Positions 1 to 5,352 of a stretch of 11,423 bases of DNA are shown one piece after another. The DNA lies in the NCBI GenBank assembly GCA_017420845.1, contig JAFQOC010000046.1:1-11423 (forward strand), given 5' to 3'. This DNA is from Clostridia bacterium (lineage in GTDB: Bacteria; Bacillota; Clostridia; Oscillospirales; CAG-272). Under the pieces are notes generated by a model. That model saw nothing but the letters and a program-made list of their open reading frames with translations, searched no databases and was not told the DNA's origin. Made by a program: the position numbers and the translations under genes. Each line of letters opens with the position of its first letter. The stretch's first letter is position 1.

Positions 1-234
1 CCTGCACCCCCCTAAGGGCGGCCGGGGGTGTCGGGGGGCGGCCGCGAGCGCCCCGACGCGCACCGGTAGGTGCAAGAAAATTGCTGTGAGCCAAGGGATT
101 TTTCAAATCCCTTGTTCCGTAGGTTTCGCGTTATAGCCAATTTTCTTGCGGCTTCCGCCGCGCGTCAGAGGGCGTTCCCCCCACCGACACCGCCCCCCTT
201 CGCTTTTTTGTGCAGGGGGCTTCGCCCCCTGCAC
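1..234. repeat. Nested inverted-repeat element, GC-rich
   Basis: Non-coding DNA built from nested inverted repeats. The arms are 27-34 with 184-191 (ggtgtcgg/ccgacacc), 49-53 with 170-174, 55-61 with 160-166 (gacgcgc/gcgcgtc), 72-83 with 138-149 (gcaagaaaattg and its exact complement), and a central perfect 10-bp hairpin with a TTC loop at 92-114. Small side hairpins sit at 60-73 and 148-161. The first seven bases (cctgcac) are complementary to 210-216 and identical to 228-234, so the left end may be cut by the window edge. The whole could fold into one long imperfect hairpin. It may be a MITE-like palindromic element, an interspersed repeat or a structured RNA. No transposase is present and the strand cannot be assigned. 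Confidence 0.6.
210..234. repeat. Perfect 11-bp hairpin (GGGGGC-TTC-GCCCCC)
   Basis: The arm gtgcagggggc pairs exactly with gccccctgcac around a TTC loop. The run of six T at 204-209 lies before the hairpin on the plus strand, so the minus strand would read A after it. It therefore does not look like an intrinsic terminator in either direction. Hairpins with a GGGGC-TTC-GCCCC core are common as dispersed intergenic repeats in GC-rich Clostridia. The same cctgcacccc string opens the window at base 1, which suggests a second copy truncated by the window edge. Confidence 0.6.
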
Positions 235-409
235 CCCTGCCAAGGTGCGAGCGGAACGTGAATGTTCAAACTCACCAATAAACTGCAATTTGAAAGCAAC
301 TGGCCAGTCTCATCCCTTTCGGACAGCGAATAGCCCTGCAAAGTATTTCCGTTTGGGGCCTGTTCAGACCGATCCACATTACGAATTGCGAATTATGAAT
401 TATGACAAA
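235..409. other. Gene-free stretch with a short heptamer array
   Basis: No convincing gene, tRNA or promoter is seen between the inverted-repeat element and the greA 3' hairpin. The one visible pattern is three tandem 7-bp units at 383-403 (GAATTGC, GAATTAT, GAATTAT). The plus-strand reading frame through 146-559 runs across the palindromes and antisense to greA, and it shows no protein-like character. Confidence 0.5.
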
Positions 410-470
410 GGGAAGGAAGGCCGCCGCGGCTCACGTTGTGCAGCCGATCATGGGGCGTCCTTTCCTTCCC
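410..470 (-). terminator. Possible intrinsic terminator of greA
   Basis: On the minus strand, 17 nt after the greA stop, gggaaggaaagg (470-459) pairs with ccttccttccc (420-410), giving 11 bp with one bulged A. A smaller hairpin lies inside (cggct 427-431 with agccg 442-446, continued by cac/gtg). The stem is followed only by TTTGTCATAATT, so the U-tract is weak. It could instead be a 3'-protecting structure. Confidence 0.4.
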
Positions 471-486
471 CTGTATGTGCTGATAA

Positions 487-975
487 TCAGTGGTTGGCGC
501 GGGTTACCTCAAGAACCTTGAAGTGGAGTTCACCTGCGGGAGCGGTCACGGTAACCTGATCCCCCGCCTTCTTACCCATAAGGGCGCGGCCGATGGGGGA
601 CTGATCCGAGATCTTCTGCTCCAGGGGATCTGCCTGGTTGGAGCCTACGATGCTGTAGGTGATCTCCTCGTCAAAGTCCTCGTCCAGAAGCTTGACAACA
701 GAGCCCAGGCTGATGGAACGGATGTCCATGGTGCTCTCGTCGATGATCTCGGCGTTCTCGATCAGAGCCTCCAGCTCCTGGATGCGTGCCTCGACCTTGG
801 CCTGCTCGTTTCTTGCCTCGTCGTACTCGGCGTTCTCGGAAAGGTCACCGAAGCCGCGGGCGGTCGCGATCTGCTCCTTGATCTCCTCGCGTCTGGTGAG
901 TTTTAAGTACTTGAGCTCGTCTACCAACTCCTGGTAGCCCTGCTTGGTATATTTTTGCTTCATGTTCTCTGCCAT
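487..975 (-). CDS. greA: Transcription elongation factor GreA
   Basis: GreA inserts into the secondary channel of RNA polymerase and stimulates cleavage of backtracked nascent RNA, rescuing stalled complexes in the cytoplasm. The 162-residue product has the usual family length. Residues 1-78 form the antiparallel coiled coil. Its tip carries the diagnostic motif GDLSENAEY (43-51), in which D44 and E47 correspond to the acidic residues of E. coli GreA (D41, E44) that coordinate the catalytic metal. Residues from about 85 to 160 form the FKBP-like domain that contacts polymerase, with the conserved SPIGRALMGKKAGD segment near 125-138. The first ATG is preferred over the in-frame ATG at codon 5 because AAAGGAG lies about 8 nt upstream of it. 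It is the last gene of a minus-strand run, 133 bp after the S41 protease. Two hairpins lie in that gap. Confidence 0.97.
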   Translation of the reverse strand: MAENMKQKYTKQGYQELVDELKYLKLTRREEIKEQIATARGFGDLSENAEYDEARNEQAKVEARIQELEALIENAEIIDESTMDIRSISLGSVVKLLDEDFDEEITYSIVGSNQADPLEQKISDQSPIGRALMGKKAGDQVTVTAPAGELHFKVLEVTRANH

Positions 976-1022
976 TGTTACGGTCTCCTTTGGATGAAAA
1001 TGGATGGGAAATCTCCCCTTTA

Positions 1023-1069
1023 TGCCCGTTTCCGGGCAACCCGACGGAGCGGCCGGATCGACCGCTCCG
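1023..1069 (-). promoter_or_regulatory. Two tandem hairpins in the greA leader
   Basis: Two perfect stem-loops lie between the protease stop and greA. In minus-strand RNA sense the first is an 8-bp stem at 1045-1069 (cggagcgg/ccgctccg, 9-nt loop). The second is TGCCCG-GAAA-CGGGCA at 1023-1038, a 6-bp stem closed by a GNRA-type tetraloop. Neither is followed by a U-run, so they are not typical terminators. They could be processing or stability elements of a shared transcript, or leader structure of greA. The role is inferred from position only. Confidence 0.5.
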
Positions 1070-1108
1070 GGGGTATTGGTAATAAACTGAATAAACGGAT
1101 CAGCCCGT

Positions 1109-2869
1109 TTACTTCAAGGCCTCTACCGCCGCCGCAAGCTGGTTGTCCAGATGATCGGGCAGGAGGTTGATGTTGTATTTTTGCGCTTCCTCGGACAGCT
1201 CCACCACTACGTGGGGGGTGATGCCGATACCGTGGTAGTTCTCCCCGGCGGGAGCGCAGTAGTAGAAGGTAGTCAGCTTCAAAGCACCGGGATAACCGTA
1301 CTGGGACAGGCTGATGGTGGTCTGGCCACAGCCCTTGCCGTAGGTGGTTGTTCCCACAACCGTACCCAATTTGTGGTCGCGGATATTGGAGGTGAACAGC
1401 TCGGCCGCAGAAGCGGAATACTCATTGACAAGCACCGAGAAATTCAGATCCCGATATCTTCCGATATCCTCGTCGGACAGAGTCCTTGACCCACAGAGAA
1501 GCCCTCCTTGACCGTCCTTCAGGACCTTAGTCACGGTTTCGGTTTCGGCGGCATCCTTCGTGGTAATGAGAATGTCATTCTCCTGCAGGAACAGAACCAA
1601 TACATCCTCCACCGAGGAAAGAAGACCGCCGGGGTTGCCGCGAAGATCCAGCACAAAGGAGGTGCATCCCTCGGACTTGAGGGTCTCCACCGCCTCGGTA
1701 AACTGGCCAAAGGTGGTATAGTCAAAGCCGGTCAAGCGGACAATACCGACCGTGGGATCCTCGGAGTAGTGGCGGAACGTGACCGAGCGCGTGGTAAGCA
1801 TTTTGCGGGTGGCCGTGATCTCCACGATCTCGTAGGACTCGTCCTCCGCGGCGGAAGACGACCGTCTGTACACGGTAAAGCTGCACTCGGTGTTCTCTTC
1901 CCCCTTCATAAGGGTCAGCGCCTCGGTGTAGCCCACGTCGTTGACAAGGACGGCGTCCTCTCCCTTCCCCACGTAAACGATATGGTCTCCGGGCAAAACA
2001 CCGGCGGCCTCAGCGGGGGAGTCGGGGAAAACGTTGGCGACGGTAATGACCTGATGGTCCGTACCATTCAGGTTCAGAATCCCATTGACTACGTTGACGC
2101 CAATGCCGCACATCTTGCCGTTATTGGAGTTGATCTGTTCCTTCAGCTCTTCGGCGGTGTAGTATTCGGCATAAACGTCACCTGTGGAGGCCACGTAGGT
2201 TTTGAGAATATTGGTGATCATTTTCTCCCGATCGGGAGTTTCGAGAACCGACGCGGAGCGGAACAGCCGGTCGATGATCTCCAGCTGGGCGAACTCCTGC
2301 TTGGCCGTCGTTCCCTGTCCGGGAGTGACCGTCACGGTAGAATCCGGCCGCATGTAGGCGCGTGTGACCGAAAAGGTCAACAACACGGCCAGCACCACGG
2401 CGGTGATGACCGAAGACACGGCGGCGGTCATACTGACCTGCCCTTTATCCTCGATCCTTCGGGGCGGAACGCACAAATACGTTCCGGAGTCGGCGTATTC
2501 CGAATCCGCGCGGTCATCCTCGTAGTACTCATCGTAGTACTCATCCGCGCGGTCATCCTCCGTCCCTTCAACGGGCTTGGATTCGCGCGGCATGCCTTGC
2601 TCGGAAGCACATTCCTCGACGAGACGGTCAATCTCAATGTCCGCGGACCACGGCTTCACGTTCACTTCAGTGGCGGCCCTTTCGACCTGTGTTTTCACAG
2701 TATCCTCATCGGCGAAACGGAACAGGCGGAGAGAAAGGATCGAGGAGAGGGTGGATTCTTCGCGCAGAACGACCTTCCTCACGCCTCGGATCTCGCTGCA
2801 CAGGCTTTTCAAACGGTGCTTTTGAATATCGTTGAGCTTGCCTCGTATGGTATATTCTAATATTTTCAT
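1109..2869 (-). CDS. Membrane-anchored S41 (CtpA/Tsp-family) protease with cytoplasmic N-terminal domain
   Basis: A 586-residue serine protease of the carboxy-terminal processing family, probably acting outside the membrane. Residues 1-80 form a small domain with a beta-alpha-beta-beta-alpha-beta pattern, resembling a ferredoxin-like or HMA fold but without CxxC. A Tyr/Asp/Glu-rich linker follows (104-127), then one membrane segment (about 147-170). The extracellular part has a PDZ domain (about 253-345, with SPAEAAGVLPGD at 284-295) and the S41 core: DLRGNPGG (408-415), then YSASAAE with catalytic Ser487 and Lys512 in YGKG. Ser and Lys are 25 residues apart, as in E. coli Tsp (S430/K455). 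CtpA proteins usually start directly with a signal or membrane segment, so the 146-residue cytoplasmic extension is unusual. The start has a GAGGA site 11 nt upstream. The substrate is unknown. It sits between a PucR-type regulator and greA. Confidence 0.92.
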   Translation of the reverse strand: MKILEYTIRGKLNDIQKHRLKSLCSEIRGVRKVVLREESTLSSILSLRLFRFADEDTVKTQVERAATEVNVKPWSADIEIDRLVEECASEQGMPRESKPVEGTEDDRADEYYDEYYEDDRADSEYADSGTYLCVPPRRIEDKGQVSMTAAVSSVITAVVLAVLLTFSVTRAYMRPDSTVTVTPGQGTTAKQEFAQLEIIDRLFRSASVLETPDREKMITNILKTYVASTGDVYAEYYTAEELKEQINSNNGKMCGIGVNVVNGILNLNGTDHQVITVANVFPDSPAEAAGVLPGDHIVYVGKGEDAVLVNDVGYTEALTLMKGEENTECSFTVYRRSSSAAEDESYEIVEITATRKMLTTRSVTFRHYSEDPTVGIVRLTGFDYTTFGQFTEAVETLKSEGCTSFVLDLRGNPGGLLSSVEDVLVLFLQENDILITTKDAAETETVTKVLKDGQGGLLCGSRTLSDEDIGRYRDLNFSVLVNEYSASAAELFTSNIRDHKLGTVVGTTTYGKGCGQTTISLSQYGYPGALKLTTFYYCAPAGENYHGIGITPHVVVELSEEAQKYNINLLPDHLDNQLAAAVEALK

Positions 2870-2917
2870 GTTTAATTATTTTCCTCTTGTGCGGTGTAGG
2901 CAGGCATAGCCACACCT

Positions 2918-2923
2918 ATTATA
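2918..2923 (-). promoter_or_regulatory. Possible -10 box of a promoter for the S41 protease
   Basis: A perfect TATAAT on the minus strand lies about 50 nt upstream of the protease ATG, in the 92-bp gap after the regulator gene. No good -35 is found: CATAAT lies 17 nt upstream and TTGTCC only 12 nt upstream. A bulged hairpin (ggtgt-a-ggc at 2893-2901 with gccacacc at 2909-2916) would lie at the start of such a transcript. This is a weak call. Confidence 0.3.
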
Positions 2924-2961
2924 CGCCGACACACGGGACAATTATGCGATTGGAAACCGGA

Positions 2962-4047
2962 TCAATACTTGGAGGGCTTGGAGCTGAGGTACTTCTTGAC
3001 CATGAGAGCCACCTTAAAGGTAATGGCGTGCTCGAACTCCCGCAGATCCAGGCCGGTCAGCTTGCGGATCTTCTCCAGGCGGTACACCAGCGTGTTACGG
3101 TGGACGAAGAGCTTACGGGAGGTTTCGGAGACGTTGAGGTTATTCTCAAAGAAGCACTGGATGGTCATGAGGGTCTCGCGATCCAGAGACTCCAGGCTAC
3201 CCTTCTTGAAGACCTCCTGGAGGAACATCTCGCAGAGGGTGGTGGGGAGCTGGTAGATCAAACGGCCAATGCCCAGGTTCTCGTAGCTGACCACGCTCTT
3301 CTCGTTCTCGAAGACCTTGCCGACGTCCAGCGCGATCTGAGCCTCCTTATAGGCTCTTGCCAGATCCTTGATGTTGTCCACAATGGTGGAAACACCCACG
3401 GAAACCTTGGTATAGAACTCAGAGGACATAGTGTCCACGATGTTGGTAGCGACCTTTTCCATGTCGCGGTTCTCGGAGCCGGCCTTTACCTCCTTGACCA
3501 GAACGATGTCGTGCTCACCCACGCTGATGACGTAGTCACGAGCCTTGTCGGGGAACATATTCTGGAGCATCTCGAAGGGCATCATGTCGGTCTTTCCCAT
3601 GAACTTGACAAGGAACACCACGCGAGACTCCTCGGCGTTGAAGTGAAGCTCCTTGGACTTGATGTAGATATCCGAGGGCAGGATATTATCCAGAATGATA
3701 TTCTTAATGAAGGATCCCTTATCGTACTTCTCGTCGTACAGATTCTTGATATTGCCGAGAGCCACGCAGAGAAGGCGGGAAATACGGTCGGACTCGGTGT
3801 CCTCGCCCTCAACGAAGACGATATACTCACGCTTGGTGCCGCCGGACAGGGGACGATAGGTGTATCCGCCCGAAACCACCACGTCGGTAGTGTAGGCCAG
3901 CTCATCTCGGATGCTCTGTCGAACCTCGCCGATCTTGACAAGCTCGGAGCAGGTAATGATGACGCCGGTCTCGTCGATAACACCGATGGTACGATCAACG
4001 GCGTCCTTCATTTGGTGGATCACGCTCTGGAACAGTCTGTTAGACAT
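2962..4047 (-). CDS. CdaR/PucR-type transcriptional regulator
   Basis: A 361-residue cytoplasmic DNA-binding regulator. Residues 1-115 form a sensory region of the small-ligand (PAS/GAF-like or diacid-recognition) kind that I cannot assign exactly. Residues of about 138-250 match the degenerate GGDEF-like domain found in CdaR proteins (CdaR_GGDEF, with SVGVS at 216-220 and the AYKEAQIAL helix at 232-240). Residues 290-352 are the PucR C-terminal helix-turn-helix (HTH_30): LNVSETSRKLFVHRNTLVYR is at 304-323, followed by EKIRKLTGLDL. Family members sense sugar acids, purine intermediates or amino-acid metabolites. No such pathway is next to it here, so the effector is unknown. The start is supported by AGAGAGG about 8 nt upstream. 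It lies 85 bp after rsmE and 92 bp before the protease, probably in the same transcript. Confidence 0.9.
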   Translation of the reverse strand: MSNRLFQSVIHQMKDAVDRTIGVIDETGVIITCSELVKIGEVRQSIRDELAYTTDVVVSGGYTYRPLSGGTKREYIVFVEGEDTESDRISRLLCVALGNIKNLYDEKYDKGSFIKNIILDNILPSDIYIKSKELHFNAEESRVVFLVKFMGKTDMMPFEMLQNMFPDKARDYVISVGEHDIVLVKEVKAGSENRDMEKVATNIVDTMSSEFYTKVSVGVSTIVDNIKDLARAYKEAQIALDVGKVFENEKSVVSYENLGIGRLIYQLPTTLCEMFLQEVFKKGSLESLDRETLMTIQCFFENNLNVSETSRKLFVHRNTLVYRLEKIRKLTGLDLREFEHAITFKVALMVKKYLSSKPSKY

Positions 4048-4074
4048 AGACTTTTACCTCTCTTTGTTTATTTA

Positions 4075-4105
4075 CTTCAAAAAATATTTTCATCCGCCGC
4101 GCGGA
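4075..4105 (-). terminator. Weak terminator-like hairpin after rsmE
   Basis: On the minus strand, tccgc-gcg-gcgga (4105-4093) is followed by TGAAAATATTTTTTG, so a 5-bp stem precedes a T-rich tract. The stem is short and the T-run is not immediate. At best it is a partial terminator between rsmE and the regulator gene. The AT-rich tract might equally contain a -10 element. Confidence 0.25.
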
Positions 4106-4132
4106 AGCAGGTACAAAAGGGGGTATGGGGAT

Positions 4133-4894
4133 TCAAAGCTCAAGGGCGTAGGAAAGACAGCTCAGAACAAAGCCGGAGGCCGTCTCGGTGCGGAGAATGC
4201 GTTTTCCCAATCCCGTCATGGCACAGCCTGCCTCCCGGGCGGCATCAGCCTCCTCGGGAGAAAAGCCTCCTTCACTACCCACGACGATAGCGATCTCGGG
4301 AAGCCGCCCCTCAGCCAGAATGGTATCCAGCTTGGGTCTTGCCTGCTCAATCAACAGGGGGAGGGGGACAACACCGTTTCCCTCATAACAGAACAAAACC
4401 AGATCCGCCTTGGAAAAGCGCTCCCGCGCCTCGCGATAGGAGATGGTAGGGCGCACGGTGGGAATCACCCCCCGACCGCACTGCTTGGCGGCCTCCTCGG
4501 CGATGCGTCCCCGTCTTTCGGTCTTACGCGCCTCAGCCTCGGGCTTCGCGCGAACCACGCAACGGCTGGATTCAAAGGGGATCACCTCACTGACACCGCA
4601 TTCCACCGCCTTCTGAATCACTATATCCAGCTTATCTCCCTTGGGGAGGGCCTGATAGAGACGGGCGGCAAAGGGGGGCTCGGTGCTGATGGCATCCGCG
4701 GACAGAATGCGTGCCGTGGCAGTTTCTCCGTCAAAAGAGACCATCTCGCAAAGATAGTCGGTCTGCTGGTCGCAGACCTTGATCCTGTCTCCCGGCGCAA
4801 GTCTCAAGGAGTAGGAGGCGTGGTGAGCGTTCTCTCCCGTCAGAGTCACGGTATCCCCGCTGACGGCGGACGGGTCGATAAAAAATCTCGGCAC
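4133..4894 (-). CDS. rsmE: 16S rRNA (uracil-1498-N3)-methyltransferase RsmE
   Basis: RsmE transfers a methyl group from S-adenosylmethionine to N3 of U1498 of 16S rRNA in the small ribosomal subunit. From the GTG start the product has 253 residues, the normal family length. It opens with the typical PRFFIDP. Residues 1-70 form the PUA-like RNA-binding domain, and about 75-253 form the SPOUT (trefoil-knot) methyltransferase domain. Knot motifs are VVGSEGGFSPEE (204-215; GPEGG in most homologues) and LGKRILRTETA (229-239). An in-frame ATG at 5020 would add 42 residues, but it has no ribosome binding site, lies in a leader hairpin, and the extra residues are unlike the family. The GTG has AAGGAG 7 nt upstream. 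The gene is first in the minus-strand run, behind a strong promoter. Confidence 0.95.
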   Translation of the reverse strand: MPRFFIDPSAVSGDTVTLTGENAHHASYSLRLAPGDRIKVCDQQTDYLCEMVSFDGETATARILSADAISTEPPFAARLYQALPKGDKLDIVIQKAVECGVSEVIPFESSRCVVRAKPEAEARKTERRGRIAEEAAKQCGRGVIPTVRPTISYREARERFSKADLVLFCYEGNGVVPLPLLIEQARPKLDTILAEGRLPEIAIVVGSEGGFSPEEADAAREAGCAMTGLGKRILRTETASGFVLSCLSYALEL

Positions 4895-4901
4895 AAGCTC
4901 A

Positions 4902-4907
4902 CTCCTT
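4902..4907 (-). promoter_or_regulatory. Ribosome binding site fixing the GTG start of rsmE
   Basis: Minus-strand AAGGAG (within GGGAAGGAGTGA) ends 7 nt before the GTG at 4894. This supports that start over the upstream ATG at 5020, which lacks such a site. Confidence 0.8.
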
Positions 4908-4938
4908 CCCTGTTTGATCTCGGTTATGCGGACAGAAA

Positions 4939-4966
4939 ACCCGACTTGCGGGTTGCTGAGTCGGGT
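4939..4966 (-). promoter_or_regulatory. Terminator-like hairpin in the rsmE leader (candidate attenuator)
   Basis: On the minus strand ACCCGACT (4966-4959) pairs with AGTCGGGT (4946-4939) in a perfect 8-bp stem with a 12-nt loop, followed by TTTTCTGT. It lies about 45 nt before the rsmE GTG, inside the transcribed leader. The right arm can also form a shorter exclusive hairpin, ACCCG-CAAGT-CGGGT (4953-4939), which would break the first. I do not recognise a known riboswitch or T-box. Control by conditional termination is an inference. Confidence 0.45.
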
Positions 4967-5007
4967 AAGATCGGGGGTCTTCGGGCAATTTGACAGTACC
5001 TTTTGGA

Positions 5008-5023
5008 GGAATGGTGACATTCC
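5008..5023 (-). promoter_or_regulatory. Upstream hairpin of the rsmE leader
   Basis: A perfect 6-bp stem with a 4-nt loop, GGAATG-TCAC-CATTCC in the minus-strand RNA, lies about 25 nt after the predicted transcription start. It contains the ATG at 5020, making that codon a poor translation start. Confidence 0.4.
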
Positions 5024-5052
5024 ACAAAGGATTTGGGGTATTTGTTAGCATT

Positions 5053-5081
5053 ACTATACCACAAATTCACCAATTTGTCAA
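5053..5081 (-). promoter_or_regulatory. Strong sigma-A-type promoter for rsmE
   Basis: On the minus strand TTGACA (5081-5076) and TATAGT (5058-5053) are separated by exactly 17 nt, a near-consensus vegetative promoter. The expected start near 5046 leaves a leader of about 150 nt before rsmE. It probably drives rsmE and, given the short gaps, the regulator, protease and greA as well. Confidence 0.85.
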
Positions 5082-5251
5082 CAGTTGTTTTGTGATTTTG
5101 AGCAAGAAAGGTGTCAATATTTACAATTTCTTCTTATTTTGACCGAGGGGAGGGGGCAAATGTCCCAAACAAGAGAATTGGTTATTTTGCGGACAAGGTC
5201 CGTCACCATGTGCAAGTTGTCACATCAACCTTTTTCACGACGGAATCACGC
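5082..5251. other. Intergenic spacer, no gene seen
   Basis: Between the rsmE promoter and the methyltransferase terminator I see no coding frame with a ribosome binding site. The only local structure is a 5-bp hairpin, cggac-aag-gtccg, at 5190-5202. Together with the flanking leader and terminator this makes up the gene-free stretch 4895-5352. Confidence 0.5.
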
Positions 5252-5318
5252 AAAAAGCAGGATCCGGGACGGGCAGAGGCTCACGGAGGGGAGCCTCGCT
5301 GTCGATCCTGGATCCTGC
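5252..5318 (-). terminator. Intrinsic terminator of the THUMP methyltransferase gene
   Basis: On the minus strand GCAGGATCC (5318-5310) pairs perfectly with GGATCCTGC (5265-5257), followed directly by TTTTTGCG. A second perfect stem, gaggctc/gagcctc, lies inside the long loop, giving a two-tier hairpin. It starts about 35 nt after the stop codon at 5353 and insulates the gene from the rsmE transcription unit. Confidence 0.85.
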
Positions 5319-5352
5319 GCATTCTGCCGAGAGGATCGTGCTCTGTAAGTTC

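Noticed and set aside
204..234. Intrinsic terminator at the strong GC hairpin
   Set aside because: The T-run precedes the stem on the plus strand and would read A after it on the minus strand, so neither direction has a terminator layout.
383..403. Possible CRISPR-like repeat
   Set aside because: The units are contiguous 7-mers without spacers, and no cas gene is present.
146..559. Plus-strand open frame at the left of the window
   Set aside because: It translates palindromic intergenic DNA and then runs antisense into greA, with no protein-like signature.
1508..2860. Long plus-strand open frame (about 450 codons) opposite the S41 protease
   Set aside because: It is the mirror of a well-supported gene in GC-rich DNA. 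It has a His/Gly/Val-rich composition, no ribosome binding site and no recognisable motif.
2887..4290. Long plus-strand open frame (about 467 codons) spanning the regulator and part of rsmE
   Set aside because: It runs antisense across two good genes and an intergenic gap, is Leu/Val/Asp-rich as shadow frames are, and has no motif.
4895..5020. A 42-residue N-terminal extension of RsmE from the ATG at 5020
   Set aside because: It has no ribosome binding site, the ATG lies in a hairpin, the added residues are unlike the family, and the GTG at 4894 with AAGGAG gives the standard length and N-terminus.
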